A DNA stretch of 64,000 bases, from positions 35,829-99,828 of the forward strand of contig JALFRW010000019.1 of assembly GCA_022778715.1 (NCBI GenBank), written 5' to 3'. The notes under the pieces are model-generated. The model saw only the letters and a list, made by a program, of their open reading frames with translations. It had not been told where the DNA came from and ran no database searches. The DNA comes from Ezakiella sp. Lineage in GTDB: Bacteria > Bacillota > Clostridia > Tissierellales > Peptoniphilaceae. Within the stretch, counting starts at the first letter, position 1; every line of letters starts with the position of its first letter. A program made the translations under genes and the position numbers. Positions 28,209-37,987 of the stretch are shown here, in pieces.

Positions 28209-28273
28209 CGTAAACATTTTTTACTGAATTTTATTAGCTTAGGTGACACATATCACAATTATTTTTGAAAAGC

Positions 28274-28302
28274 TTGACAGATTATCAATAATAGTATATA
28301 AT
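28274..28302 (+). promoter_or_regulatory. Consensus sigma-A promoter of the opp operon
   Basis: TTGACA at 28274-28279, 17-base spacer, TATAAT at 28297-28302. Both boxes match the consensus exactly, so oppA is expected to be strongly expressed. Transcription would start near 28309, about 40 bases before the oppA ATG. Confidence 0.9.
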
Positions 28303-28349
28303 TACTCATTGATGGGGCAACCCTGAATTTTTAAAGGAGGAATTTAAAA

Positions 28350-30107
28350 ATGTCCAAAAGAATTTTAGCACTACTTGTTGCAGCAGTAATGTCAACAAGT
28401 GTACTAGCAGGTTGTAAGAAAGACGATAAAAAGCCTGAAGAACCTACAACCACAGAAACAACAGAAGAAACAAAAGAAGAAACAAAAGAAGAAGAAAAGT
28501 CTGATGACGAAGCAAAAGCTGATACAGAAGAACTTGATGCTGACCAATACATCAATACATTCGACTCAGCATGGCCTATCACATTCGACCCGGCAACCGG
28601 TGACGATTCTTATGGTAATGCCGCTTTATTTAACATCAGTGAACCACTCATTCGTGTAGCTGAAGACGAAGCTGGTAACGCAAAATACGTTATGGCAGGT
28701 GCAGAAAGCTACGATGTAAGCGAAGATGGACTTACTTACACATTCCACATCAGAAAAGGCATGAAATGGACAGATGGAGACGAATTAAATGCACAAGATT
28801 ATGCTTATGCTGTTCGTCGTTGTGCTGACCCTGAAACAGCTTGCCCATATGCTAACATGGTTTACCTCGTAAAGAATGGTGAAAAAGTTAACAATGGTGA
28901 GTTGAAAGTTTCTGATTTGGGAGTAGCAACACCTGATGATTACACACTTGAAGTTACACTTGAACAACCATGTGCTTACTTCATCGACACTGTAACACAA
29001 AGAATTTACTTCCCACAAAGAGAAGACTTAGTTGAACAATTAGGTGACCAATATGGTTCATCAGACATCAACAACATTCCTATTTGCGGACCATACAAGA
29101 TTGCTGATATGACCATCAACAACGAACTTGTATACGAAAAGAATCCGGATTATTGGAATGCAGACAACGTAAAAGTTGAAAAAGTAAATTTACAAATCTT
29201 AAAAGACTCTAACACAATTAACAACGCTTTATTAACAGGCGAACTTGACTATGCAGGTGTTTCAGATCCAAAATGGCAAACACAACTTGCTGACACAGGG
29301 GAATACCAAAGAGTTACTCTTGTTAGACCTTGGACCGGATATTGGTTAATGAACTACAACGAAGGTTCAAATGTTTCAAATAACAAGATTACAAGAGCAC
29401 TCGGCGCAGTTATTGATAGAGACGAAGTTATTCAAAATGCTTGGGACGGAGCTCCGGTTCCTGCATACGCATTTGTTCCACCAACAATCTCTATTCAAGG
29501 TGAAACATTCAACAAAGAAGGCGAAGGACCAGCTCTTGACCTTATGAATGACTACAAAGACAAAGCTAAAGAATTGTTCGAAGAAGGCTGCAAAGAAATG
29601 GGCAAAGACCCTGCAACAGTTACAATCAAACTCTTAGGTTCAGATACATCTGATAAGGGAAGAATTGCTGTTGAAGCTTTCCAACAACAAATTGAAAAAG
29701 CTCTAGGATGTAAAGTAGAAGCTACAAACGCTGACTGGAACGACTTCATTAACAGATTAAAAGCTAACGATTATGATATCGCATGGCTAGCATGGGGTGC
29801 TGACTTCAATGACCCATCAAACTTCTTGGAAACAAACTATTCTAAGACACGTGCATATCCTACAGGTTGGACAAACGAAAAATTCGACTCATTAATCGAA
29901 GAAGCTAAAAAATCAACAGATGCTAAGGTAAGAGCAGAAGCTTTACATGAAGCTGAAAGAATTCTTATTTACGAAGATGCAGCGTTAGTTCCTATTAACC
30001 ATGCAGTTTCTAATATCTTCAGAAGAAACTATATTAGAGGAGCTATTAACAACTACTTTGCAACAATGGGATTCCAAGCTCTTTACACAGTAGGAAGAGA
30101 TAAATAA
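28350..30107 (+). CDS. oppA: Oligopeptide-binding lipoprotein OppA
   Basis: 585 residues, family 5 solute-binding protein. Lipobox LAGC near residue 21, then a Glu/Lys/Thr-rich linker of about 45 residues. The core shows the SBP_bac_5 pattern: FNISEPLIRVAED, LTYTFHIRKGMKWTDGDELNAQDY, GPYKI, AWGADFNDPSNFL. It captures peptides outside the membrane for OppBCDF. RBS AAAGGAGG. Codon use looks biased for high expression (frequent AAC, TTC and GAC), in line with the perfect promoter. Confidence 0.94.
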   Translation: MSKRILALLVAAVMSTSVLAGCKKDDKKPEEPTTTETTEETKEETKEEEKSDDEAKADTEELDADQYINTFDSAWPITFDPATGDDSYGNAALFNISEPLIRVAEDEAGNAKYVMAGAESYDVSEDGLTYTFHIRKGMKWTDGDELNAQDYAYAVRRCADPETACPYANMVYLVKNGEKVNNGELKVSDLGVATPDDYTLEVTLEQPCAYFIDTVTQRIYFPQREDLVEQLGDQYGSSDINNIPICGPYKIADMTINNELVYEKNPDYWNADNVKVEKVNLQILKDSNTINNALLTGELDYAGVSDPKWQTQLADTGEYQRVTLVRPWTGYWLMNYNEGSNVSNNKITRALGAVIDRDEVIQNAWDGAPVPAYAFVPPTISIQGETFNKEGEGPALDLMNDYKDKAKELFEEGCKEMGKDPATVTIKLLGSDTSDKGRIAVEAFQQQIEKALGCKVEATNADWNDFINRLKANDYDIAWLAWGADFNDPSNFLETNYSKTRAYPTGWTNEKFDSLIEEAKKSTDAKVRAEALHEAERILIYEDAALVPINHAVSNIFRRNYIRGAINNYFATMGFQALYTVGRDK

Positions 30108-30129
30108 TCGAATCTTAAAATAATAATCT

Positions 30130-30180
30130 AGGTAATGGGAGAGGTCAGTGTATTAATACACGACCTTTTCCATATAACCT
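30130..30180 (+). terminator. Long intercistronic hairpin between oppA and oppB
   Basis: A nearly continuous hairpin: AGGT...ACCT, AATGG/CCAT, GAGAGGTC (30140-30146 region) with GACCTTTT, and a self-complementary top GTGTATTAATACAC. No long T run follows, so complete termination is unlikely. Known of such operons: a hairpin here stabilises or partly ends the oppA message so that the binding protein exceeds the transporter subunits. That use here is inference. Confidence 0.7.
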
Positions 30181-30195
30181 ACATAAGGAGGAATT

Positions 30196-31125
30196 ATGAC
30201 AAGATATGTAATAAAGCGTATAGCGTTTATGTTATTGGCCATAATTATTGTTTCCGCAGCAACATTCTGGATGATGCACTCAGTTCCCGGCAACCCGCTA
30301 TTAACACGTGCAAGAAAGAACCTTCCTAAACAAGTGCTCGATAACTATAATAGAAAATATGGACTTGATAAACCGATTAGTACGCAATACTATTTATTTG
30401 TAAAAAATGCAATAAAAGGAGACTTTGGCGAATCCATTGTTTACCCTGGTATGAGAATTTCTGACACAATCAAAAAAACTGCGCCTGTCAGTGGTAAACT
30501 TGGCTTGATTGCAGTTTTATTCGGCTTTGTAATTGGTGTGGCTTTTGGTTTTATTGCTGCATTAAATAGAGGTAAATGGCCGGACTTTTTGGTTATTTTT
30601 ATAGCTATTTTAGGGGTTACTATCCCATCATTTGTTATGGCAAGTTTGCTTCAATACTATTTCGGTGCAAGACTAAAATTATTGCCTATAACATATAGAA
30701 AAGCAAACTGGAAGAGCTTTATCATGCCAATAATTGCATTGTCATTTGGGACTGTTGCAACATACGCAAGATATATGCGTTCATCAGTTCTTGAAGTTAT
30801 TAACTCCGACTATGTTTTAACCGCACGTGCAAAAGGAGTTACAGAAATGGGAATCTTATTCAAACATATTTTGAAAAATGCTATGATTCCAGCAGTTACA
30901 ATTTTGGGACCTCAAATCACGGGTGTTTTTGCGGGCTCATTTATTATTGAAAAAATATTTAATATTCCGGGATTAGGTTATTTCCTTGTTCAAGCTATCC
31001 AAGGAAGAGACTATCCTATGATTATTTCTAGCACTGTATTATTTGGATTTTTATTTGTAATATCACAACTTGTAGTTGATATTGTTTACGGATTCTTAGA
31101 TCCAAGAATCAAACTGGCTGAGTAG
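30196..31125 (+). CDS. oppB: Oligopeptide ABC transporter permease OppB
   Basis: 309 residues with six membrane segments. N terminus MTRYVIKRIAFMLLAI is typical of OppB/DppB permeases; the EAA loop is YVLTARAKGVTEMGILFKHILKNAMIP. RBS AAGGAGG. With OppC it forms the channel. Begins 15 bases after the intercistronic hairpin. Confidence 0.95.
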   Translation: MTRYVIKRIAFMLLAIIIVSAATFWMMHSVPGNPLLTRARKNLPKQVLDNYNRKYGLDKPISTQYYLFVKNAIKGDFGESIVYPGMRISDTIKKTAPVSGKLGLIAVLFGFVIGVAFGFIAALNRGKWPDFLVIFIAILGVTIPSFVMASLLQYYFGARLKLLPITYRKANWKSFIMPIIALSFGTVATYARYMRSSVLEVINSDYVLTARAKGVTEMGILFKHILKNAMIPAVTILGPQITGVFAGSFIIEKIFNIPGLGYFLVQAIQGRDYPMIISSTVLFGFLFVISQLVVDIVYGFLDPRIKLAE

Positions 31126-31134
31126 GAGGTTAAC

Positions 31135-32079
31135 ATGGAAAAAGATATTGAAAATGTTAATGTAAAAGTAACCCCTGAAATGTTCAAAAGAATCCCAAGA
31201 GATGATATTGAAGCTGAAAAAATAGCTCGTCCTATCATCACTTTCTGGGAAGACGTGTGGCGTCGTTTAAAAATGAATAAAGCTGCGATGATTTCAATTG
31301 GAATTATTGTATTATTAATTGTAATGGTTATTATTGGACCACATTTAAATGGTTTCTCATTTAAAGAACAAGACTCTGCATCCAGAAACATTGCTCCAAA
31401 CAGTCTACACTGGTTTGGTACCGATTCCGCTGGTCGTGACATATTCACACGTATCTGGATGGGTGGTCGTGTATCTATCACAATCGGCCTTGTCTGTGCA
31501 TTTATCGCAATGATTGTTGGTGTTGCATACGGGTCAATCGCGGGTCTTGTAGGTGGTAAAGTGGATACTATCATGATGAGAATTGTTGAAATTATCTCTT
31601 GCTTACCTTACTTGTTAATTGTTATTTTGGTGACACTATGGATGGATAGAACGGACCTTGGAAGTATACTTCTTGCACTCTCTGTCACAAGCTGGACAGG
31701 TACAAGCCGTATGGTTAGAGGACAAGTTTTATCAGTAAAAAATGAAGAATACGTATTGGCAGCGAGAACTCTTGGCGTGCCGACATGGAAAATTATAACA
31801 AGACACATTATTCCAAATGTACTTGCAATCGTTATTGTCGGACTAACATTTGATATTCCGGGTTTCATATTCTCTGAAGCATTCCTATCCTACATGGGTA
31901 TTGGACTTCAACCACCTGATGTATCTTGGGGCATTATGTCATCTGAAGCACAAACACAATTATTGTTCTTCCCATACCAATTGTTCTTCCCAACACTTGT
32001 AATTGCACTCACAATGTTATCATTCACTCTATTAGGCGATGGTCTTCGTGACGCACTTGATCCTAAACTTAGAAAGTAG
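31135..32079 (+). CDS. oppC: Oligopeptide ABC transporter permease OppC
   Basis: 314 residues. Long cytoplasmic N terminus (about 50 residues), then six membrane segments; HWFGTDSAGRDIFTRIWMGG and the EAA loop EEYVLAARTLGVPTWKIITR are standard OppC signatures. RBS AGGAGG, 9 bases after oppB. Confidence 0.95.
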   Translation: MEKDIENVNVKVTPEMFKRIPRDDIEAEKIARPIITFWEDVWRRLKMNKAAMISIGIIVLLIVMVIIGPHLNGFSFKEQDSASRNIAPNSLHWFGTDSAGRDIFTRIWMGGRVSITIGLVCAFIAMIVGVAYGSIAGLVGGKVDTIMMRIVEIISCLPYLLIVILVTLWMDRTDLGSILLALSVTSWTGTSRMVRGQVLSVKNEEYVLAARTLGVPTWKIITRHIIPNVLAIVIVGLTFDIPGFIFSEAFLSYMGIGLQPPDVSWGIMSSEAQTQLLFFPYQLFFPTLVIALTMLSFTLLGDGLRDALDPKLRK

Positions 32080-32087
32080 GTACAACG

Positions 32088-33125
32088 ATGGAAAATAATA
32101 CAAAAAAAGACGATGTATTGCTAGATGTTCAAAATTTAAGCGTTTCTTTCCACACCTACGCCGGAGAAGTAAAGGCAGTAAGAAAGCTTAACTTCCATCT
32201 AAATAGAGGGGAAACACTAGCATTTGTTGGAGAATCTGGATGCGGAAAATCAGTTACTGCGAAAGCATTAATGAGAATTCTTCCAAAAGACTCATCAGAA
32301 ATCAAAAAAGAGTCAGTGATTATGTATAACGGTGAAAACGTTATGGACATGAAAGGCAAGCGACTAACAGAATTAAGAGGCGGAGAAATCGCTATGATTT
32401 TCCAAGACCCTATGACAAGTTTGAATCCAGTTTTAACAATTGGATTCCAAATCACTGAAGCTTTAAAAATTCATAGACATCTTTCAAAAGCGGACGCTAA
32501 GAAAGAAGCAATTAGATTACTTGAAATGGTTCAAATTCCTGAACCTGAAAAAAGATTAAAAAGTTACCCACACGAATTATCTGGGGGTATGAGACAAAGA
32601 GTTATGATTGCAATGGCTATATCCTGCTCACCGGAACTCTTAATTGCAGACGAGCCGACCACTGCTCTCGACGTAACAATTCAAGCTCAAATTCTCGACT
32701 TAATTATGGACTTGAAAGAACAAATGCACACAGCAGTTATACTTGTTACACACGACCTCGGAGTCGTTGCAAACTTTGCAGATAGAATTCAAGTTATGTA
32801 TGCTGGAAGTATTATTGAAGAGGGTACGACAGACGAAATATTCTATGAATCTCGTCACCCATATACGTGGGCTCTTCTAAACTCCGTACCGAAAATTCAC
32901 GAAAGAGAAGAAGAACTGCGTGCACTTGGTGGAACCCCGCCGGATCTTCTATTGCCACTAAACGGATGCCCGTTTGCACCGCGTTGTTCAAGAGCAATGG
33001 AAATCTGTAAACAACTTCCACCACCACTAACCAAGCATTCTGAAACACACAACTCATGGTGCTGGCTCGAACACGAATATGCCGGCGAAATTGACTGGCA
33101 AAATATGAGAGAAGGTGGCTATTAA
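32088..33125 (+). CDS. oppD: Oligopeptide ABC transporter ATPase OppD
   Basis: 345 residues. Walker [10 protein letters not shown]-loop [11 protein letters not shown], signature LSGGMRQR, Walker [14 protein letters not shown]-loop VTHDLG, and the C-terminal oligo_HPY region with Cys residues ([15 protein letters not shown]) that in related proteins binds an Fe-S cluster. Overlaps oppF by TAATG. Confidence 0.96.
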   Translation: MENNTKKDDVLLDVQNLSVSFHTYAGEVKAVRKLNFHLNRGETLAFVGESGCGKSVTAKALMRILPKDSSEIKKESVIMYNGENVMDMKGKRLTELRGGEIAMIFQDPMTSLNPVLTIGFQITEALKIHRHLSKADAKKEAIRLLEMVQIPEPEKRLKSYPHELSGGMRQRVMIAMAISCSPELLIADEPTTALDVTIQAQILDLIMDLKEQMHTAVILVTHDLGVVANFADRIQVMYAGSIIEEGTTDEIFYESRHPYTWALLNSVPKIHEREEELRALGGTPPDLLLPLNGCPFAPRCSRAMEICKQLPPPLTKHSETHNSWCWLEHEYAGEIDWQNMREGGY

Positions 33126-34099
33126 TGGACAAAAAGAATAATAAAGTATTAATTGAAGTTAAAAATTTAAGCAAATATTTTAACGTTGGTCGCCACGTAG
33201 TGCTAAAAGCGGTCGATGACGTAAGCTTCAACATCTATAAAGGGGAAACATTTGGTGTTGTGGGTGAGTCAGGTTGCGGAAAAACTACATGCGGACGTAC
33301 CGTACTTGGAATGTATAACGCAACGAAAGGTTCCGTGCTATATGAAGGCGTAGATATACACCAAATGGACAAAAAAGAAAGACACGACTTCAAGAAAAAA
33401 GCACAATATATTTTCCAAGACCCATATGCTTCTCTTGACCCAAGAATGACAATTGGAGATATAATTGCAGAAGGAATGGATGTACACTTCAAAATGTCTA
33501 CTGAAGAAAGACAAGCTAAAATTGATAGACTACTAAATATCGTAGGACTAAATAAAGAACACGGTGCTCGTTTCCCACACGAACTCTCCGGGGGACAAAG
33601 ACAACGTGTCGGTATCGCTAGATGCCTGGCAGTTGAACCGGAATTTGTAGTTTGTGACGAACCAATCTCTGCTCTTGACGTTTCAATTCAAGCACAAGTT
33701 GTAAATTTACTAAACAAACTCCAAAAGGATATGGGGCTAACATATATGTTCATCTCTCATGACTTATCAATGGTTAAACATATCTCTGACAGAATTGCGG
33801 TTATGTACCTTGGAAGCGTTGCAGAGCTTGCACAAGCTGATATGATTTACGAGGACAGTTTGCACCCATACACAAAAGCCTTGATGTCGGCTATTCCTGT
33901 TCCGGATCCGGAAGTTGGAAGAAAGAGTGAAAGAATTCACATCGAAGGGGAAGTTCCTTCTCCAATCAATGTGCCGCCGGGATGTAAATTTGCCGGACGT
34001 TGCCCACAAGTTATGGACATCTGTAAAAAAGAAGCTCCGGTTTTACGTGAAGTAAAAACAGAACACTATGTGGCTTGTCATTTATATGACGGGAAATAG
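33125..34099 (+). CDS. oppF: Oligopeptide ABC transporter ATPase OppF
   Basis: 324 residues. Walker A GESGCGKTT, Q-loop FQDPYASLDPR, signature LSGGQRQR, Walker B FVVCDEPISALD, H-loop ISHDLS and the C-terminal motif GCKFAGRCPQVMDIC. Pairs with OppD to energise import. Last gene of the operon; a strong terminator follows. Confidence 0.96.
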   Translation: MDKKNNKVLIEVKNLSKYFNVGRHVVLKAVDDVSFNIYKGETFGVVGESGCGKTTCGRTVLGMYNATKGSVLYEGVDIHQMDKKERHDFKKKAQYIFQDPYASLDPRMTIGDIIAEGMDVHFKMSTEERQAKIDRLLNIVGLNKEHGARFPHELSGGQRQRVGIARCLAVEPEFVVCDEPISALDVSIQAQVVNLLNKLQKDMGLTYMFISHDLSMVKHISDRIAVMYLGSVAELAQADMIYEDSLHPYTKALMSAIPVPDPEVGRKSERIHIEGEVPSPINVPPGCKFAGRCPQVMDICKKEAPVLREVKTEHYVACHLYDGK

Positions 34100-34119
34100 A
34101 TATTATTTTTGATATTTAA

Positions 34120-34160
34120 AGCTCTATATGAGAAAACTCATATAGGGCTTATTATTTTGA
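34120..34160 (+). terminator. Terminator of the opp operon
   Basis: GCTCTATATGAG (34121-34132) pairs with CTCATATAGGGC (34137-34148) with one G-T pair and an AAAA loop, followed by TTATTATTTT. Confidence 0.9.
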
Positions 34161-34598
34161 ATTTTATAATACTTTATACACTATCTAGCATATTGCATGA
34201 AAATTGTTAAGGTTAAAAAAACAAAACGAAAAAAGAGCGTATAGTGCATGTATGGGGATAGATTTATAAGGATAAGTTATTCATTTTATAATTTTATAAA
34301 AGCTAGCATTACTAAAATGAATTTGAAGCAAGTGTACATCCAAGCGTGAGAAATGAAAATTTTGTGGGTAAATGGACGAATATTAAATTTTAAGGTAATG
34401 ATTGCCAAAATAATTATGAATCAAATTTTAAATAAGAAAAAAATAATCTATTAACATGAGTTTTAGTTTTTTTAAAAACTTTTTAAAATTCCTAAATTGT
34501 ATTATATAATTGAACTCTTTTTACATCTCCTTAACCTTAAAGCGTTTATCATTTTACATTCAAATTTTATAATAAAAGCATATTCTAAGGAGGTAAGT
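34161..34598. promoter_or_regulatory. Upstream region of the alkaline phosphatase gene
   Basis: About 440 AT-rich bases without a gene. A TATAAT near 34505 follows TTGTAT closely and is a possible promoter element. No clear PHO box repeat was found. RBS AAGGAGGT (34588-34595) serves the ATG at 34599; an in-frame reading from 34497 would bypass it. Confidence 0.4.
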
Positions 34599-36041
34599 AT
34601 GAATAAAGTTTTTAAAAAGTTCAGTTTGGTGCTTACTATATTTATGATTTTAGCATTCGTTGCACCAACAAGTTTTGCTAAGGAAGAAACAAGTTTGCCG
34701 GTTAAGTACATTTTCTTATTTATTGGCGACGGTATGGGTTATGCTCAAATAAATTTGGCTCAAATAATGGACGGAGGTAATGAAAAGAAAGGGGAAACTG
34801 CAATTAGAGAACTCAATTTTTCAAAGTTTCCTTATACAGGAATTGTAAACACTCACGACCACACAAGTTTGATTCCGGATTCAGCTTCAACAGCTTCTGC
34901 TATGTCAACCGGTAACAAGATTTACAGTGGTGTTATTTGTAAAGACACTGACCTTATGAAGAGTTTTAGAACAATTGCAGATATGTATCATGATGCGGGT
35001 GCAAAGGTTGGCATTTTATCAACTGTTACTTTGAATCATGCAACTCCGGCTGCTTTTTATGCAAGTGTGGATTCTAGAAAAGAATACTACAAGATTGGCG
35101 AACAAATGGCAGATTCCGGTTTTGATTATTTTGCCGGCGGTACACTTTTGGACAGAAAAGGAAAAGATGGAAAGAGCAAAGATTTATATGAAATTTTAAA
35201 ATCAAAAGGATATAAGATAACCGAAACCAAAAAAGATTTTGAGAATATAAAGAAGGGTGAAAAAGTTTATGCTGTTTCTGAAAGGATTCAAGACGATGGG
35301 GCAATGCCATATACTGTAGACCAAAAGAAAGGCGATATGACACTTGCAGATATGGTTAAAAAAGGAATCGAAGTTATGGACAATGATAAGGGATTTTTTA
35401 TGATGGCCGAAGGCGGAAAAGTTGACTGGGCTTGCCACGCAAATGATGCAAGAGCAGCTTATGGAGATGTGCTCGGTTTGGAAGCAGCTGTCGCAGAAGC
35501 TTACAAATTCTATGAAAAACATCCGGAAGAAACTTTGATTTTGGTTACTGCTGACCACGAAACAGGCGGCATGAGCCTTGGTTATTATCTCACCAATTAT
35601 GACACGCATTTAGATATTTTAAGATCACAAAAGATAAGTCAAGTAGAATTCGACAATAAGATTAAAGCTCTTGGAGAAAAGGTTACATTTGAACAAGTTA
35701 AAAAAATTATCACACAAAACACCGGTTTAAAATTTGAAGGTGAAAAAGATGATATTTTTGTTTTAAACGAACGTGAAATAAACATGATTAAAAATTCAAT
35801 TAAAAGTTATAATGACGGAGACAAAGTGGAAAAAGATGATGAATATACTTTAAAATACGGCGGATATAATCCAATTTCTATCACAATTACAAAGTTAATT
35901 GCTAATAAGAGCGGGTTGAATTATAGTACAAACGCCCATACAGCAATTCAAGTTCCTGTTTATGCAATTGGTAAAAACGCAAACTTATTTACCGGAACAT
36001 TCCACGACAGTAAAATTTATAACAAGATGTTAAATAAATAA
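34599..36041 (+). CDS. Exported alkaline phosphatase (PhoA family)
   Basis: 480 residues from the ATG at 34599. Signal peptide with cleavage near TSFAKEE. Active-site parts: FIGDGMGYAQ (Asp44 metal ligand), PDSASTASAM (Ser95 nucleophile after Asp94), NHATPAAFYA, EGGKVDWACHAND, TADHETGGM and NAHTAIQVPVYAIG. All metal ligands of the two-zinc/one-magnesium centre seem present. It removes phosphate from organic esters outside the membrane. Single-gene unit with its own terminator. Confidence 0.93.
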   Translation: MNKVFKKFSLVLTIFMILAFVAPTSFAKEETSLPVKYIFLFIGDGMGYAQINLAQIMDGGNEKKGETAIRELNFSKFPYTGIVNTHDHTSLIPDSASTASAMSTGNKIYSGVICKDTDLMKSFRTIADMYHDAGAKVGILSTVTLNHATPAAFYASVDSRKEYYKIGEQMADSGFDYFAGGTLLDRKGKDGKSKDLYEILKSKGYKITETKKDFENIKKGEKVYAVSERIQDDGAMPYTVDQKKGDMTLADMVKKGIEVMDNDKGFFMMAEGGKVDWACHANDARAAYGDVLGLEAAVAEAYKFYEKHPEETLILVTADHETGGMSLGYYLTNYDTHLDILRSQKISQVEFDNKIKALGEKVTFEQVKKIITQNTGLKFEGEKDDIFVLNEREINMIKNSIKSYNDGDKVEKDDEYTLKYGGYNPISITITKLIANKSGLNYSTNAHTAIQVPVYAIGKNANLFTGTFHDSKIYNKMLNK

Positions 36042-36063
36042 TTTTTTGGATTATATTCCTCTG

Positions 36064-36087
36064 AGCCGCATAAAATGCGGCTTTTTC
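36064..36087 (+). terminator. Terminator of the alkaline phosphatase gene
   Basis: AGCCGCAT (36064-36071) pairs with ATGCGGCT (36075-36082), AAA loop, then TTTTCTTTTT. Confidence 0.9.
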
Positions 36088-36156
36088 TTTTTATAATAAG
36101 CTTTTCGATCTTTCAATTTTTGTTTCTATTTGTTATAATGTTTATGAGGGGGCAAT

Positions 36157-36954
36157 ATGGCAAAAGTAAGTCGATTTACAAATGAAGGAATGTTTGTGGA
36201 AGAAAATTTCAAAACATATTTAATTTTAAGAGGTGGTTTTCCAACTAATTTAAAAATTGGTGAAGAGGTGGACATATCCGTTGTGGATAAGAAAAAGAAT
36301 CTTGCAATTTTGGACGATTACAAAGTTGAAGAAGGTAAGGTTATGTGCTTAAGAGTGAAGGCAAAAACTGCGGTTGGTTTCTTTTTGGATACTTTTACCG
36401 ATGATGATTTATTTATGCCGTTTGCAGAAACCACGGGCAGAGTGAAGCCGGGCGATAAAGTTGTCGTGAAAGTTTTGCGTGACAGAAAAGATAGACTTTG
36501 TGCATCTATGAGAATCAGCGAACACGTTTCAAATAAACACAACTACAAGGAAAATGATGATGTGAACGCTATTATTTATAGTGTTAGACCGGGTCTTGGA
36601 GTTTTCGCTGTGGTAGATTCGGACATTGATGGCAGAATGGAGCCGTATGAAATGAATCGAGCATTCGAACCGGGCGATGTGGAAAAGTTTAGAATAAAAT
36701 ATGTGCTGCCGGACGGAAAGCTTTGTCTCACCAAGAGAGAAAGAGCTCACATTCAAGTGGACAAAGATTCTTTAGCTATTATGGAAGCACTCATGAAGAA
36801 TGGTAAGCTGGCAGTTGGCGACAAATCTGCTCCGGACGAAATTATGGAGACAACGGGGCTTTCAAAGCAAGCTTTTAAGCGAGCATGCGGGAAGCTATTA
36901 AAAAAAGGTTTGATTAAAATTTCAGATAGAGAAGTAAGAAGGGTTGAGGATTAA
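36157..36954 (+). CDS. cvfB: CvfB/YitL-type S1 RNA-binding protein
   Basis: 265 residues. Several S1-like beta-barrel units: residues about 1-60, 65-130 (GFFLDTFTDDDLFMP), 135-195 (SVRPGLGVFAVVDSDIDGRM), and a C-terminal winged-helix part (METTGLSKQAFKRACGKLLK). This is the CvfB layout, a conserved RNA-binding regulator that affects virulence-factor expression in staphylococci. RBS GAGGGGG. One base separates its stop from the next start. Confidence 0.88.
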   Translation: MAKVSRFTNEGMFVEENFKTYLILRGGFPTNLKIGEEVDISVVDKKKNLAILDDYKVEEGKVMCLRVKAKTAVGFFLDTFTDDDLFMPFAETTGRVKPGDKVVVKVLRDRKDRLCASMRISEHVSNKHNYKENDDVNAIIYSVRPGLGVFAVVDSDIDGRMEPYEMNRAFEPGDVEKFRIKYVLPDGKLCLTKRERAHIQVDKDSLAIMEALMKNGKLAVGDKSAPDEIMETTGLSKQAFKRACGKLLKKGLIKISDREVRRVED

Positions 36955-36955
36955 G

Positions 36956-37477
36956 ATGAAGATTAATATTAATGCAGAAGTTGTGGAAATGATGATCTTT
37001 TACTGGTCAAGCGTTGCAGAAAAGGAAAAAGTTGCAGAGCCGTATATTATTTCAGTTGCTGAAAGGCCTGAAATGATGATGATTTATGACGAAGAATTTG
37101 ATGAGCAAGGTGTTAGAAGAGTTTTGTCTGCAATTTCAAACAGAGAGCTTTTAAACGGTGGTAGCAAAAAGGAAAAACGTTTCTGGAACAATAATATGTG
37201 GATGATGGAAGATTTGGGCGTTATGCAAGCTATGATAGATCCAATGAAACAATTAAGCCTCAAAGATGTGACAGACACTTTGGCCACAAAAACCGGTCTT
37301 GATGAGGTGAATGTAATTTTTGTGCCGGGCACAACAGAATTTTATAAGATATGTGGAAACAATTTGATTTTGAATTTCTTCAAGATCGCGGTTGATATTT
37401 TCGGCGGTACAGGTGCTGTTACATTTAATGAAAAACCGCTTAAAGATGCTGTTGTAGAGCTAATTAAAGAAATGTAA
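36956..37477 (+). CDS. Conserved protein of unknown function
   Basis: 173 residues from the ATG at 36956 (GAGGATTAAG upstream); an alternative GTG- or ATG-type start at 36944 would overlap cvfB by 11 bases. No signal peptide or membrane segment. Notable segments: AEVVEMMIFYWSSVAEKEKV, RRVLSAISNRELLN and RFWNNNMWMMEDL. It seems to resemble uncharacterised TDE2712-type proteins, but that is from memory and unsure. Sits directly after cvfB, so probably cotranscribed. Confidence 0.65.
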   Translation: MKININAEVVEMMIFYWSSVAEKEKVAEPYIISVAERPEMMMIYDEEFDEQGVRRVLSAISNRELLNGGSKKEKRFWNNNMWMMEDLGVMQAMIDPMKQLSLKDVTDTLATKTGLDEVNVIFVPGTTEFYKICGNNLILNFFKIAVDIFGGTGAVTFNEKPLKDAVVELIKEM

Positions 37478-37482
37478 TTTTT

Positions 37483-37513
37483 AAAGACACTTGATATTTT
37501 AAGTGTCTTTTTT
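37483..37513 (+). terminator. Terminator of the cvfB operon
   Basis: AAAGACACTT (37483-37492) pairs with AAGTGTCTTT (37501-37510), then TTT. Confidence 0.85.
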
Positions 37514-37615
37514 ATGCGTAAGTATTAGATAACTTAGAATAATAATGAGTCCGAGCGAGTTAATATGGGTATAAATAGGTTAGGAATTGTATATAATTAA
37601 AAAGGAGTGAGTAAA

Positions 37616-37978
37616 ATGATTTTGATTGGTTATTACAAATGCAGCACATGCAAAAATGTAGAAAAAATGCTTAATGAGAGAAATGTTACATACACTTTTC
37701 GTGAGATAACAGAGGAGGTTCCGGAAGCCCGTGAGCTTAAAAAATGGGTGAAGGAATCAGGATTGGACATTAAAAGATTTTTTAATACTTCAGGAGTGCT
37801 CTATAAAGAAATGAAACTAAAAGATAAGCTTGAGGATATGAGTGACGGGGAAAAGTTTGAGCTTTTAGCAAGCGATGGAAAGTTAATTAAAAGACCAATT
37901 CTAGTTACAGATGATGGAAAGTTTTTGGCAGTTGGCGGAAAAGATTCGCGGGTTTATGTTGAAAACTTGGATAAATAG
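37616..37978 (+). CDS. ArsC/Spx-family thioredoxin-fold protein
   Basis: 120 residues from the ATG at 37616 (AAAGGAG at 37601-37607; the in-frame GTG at 37607 overlaps that RBS). N-terminal redox motif YKCSTCKNVEKML (CxxC), followed by ITEEVPEARELKKW and the family's conserved RPILV. This fits the ArsC-like/YffB/Spx superfamily. Whether it reduces a substrate or binds RNA polymerase like Spx cannot be told; the CxxC is shared by both types. Followed 9 bases later by a methyltransferase. Confidence 0.85.
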   Translation: MILIGYYKCSTCKNVEKMLNERNVTYTFREITEEVPEARELKKWVKESGLDIKRFFNTSGVLYKEMKLKDKLEDMSDGEKFELLASDGKLIKRPILVTDDGKFLAVGGKDSRVYVENLDK

Positions 37979-37987
37979 GAGGACATT

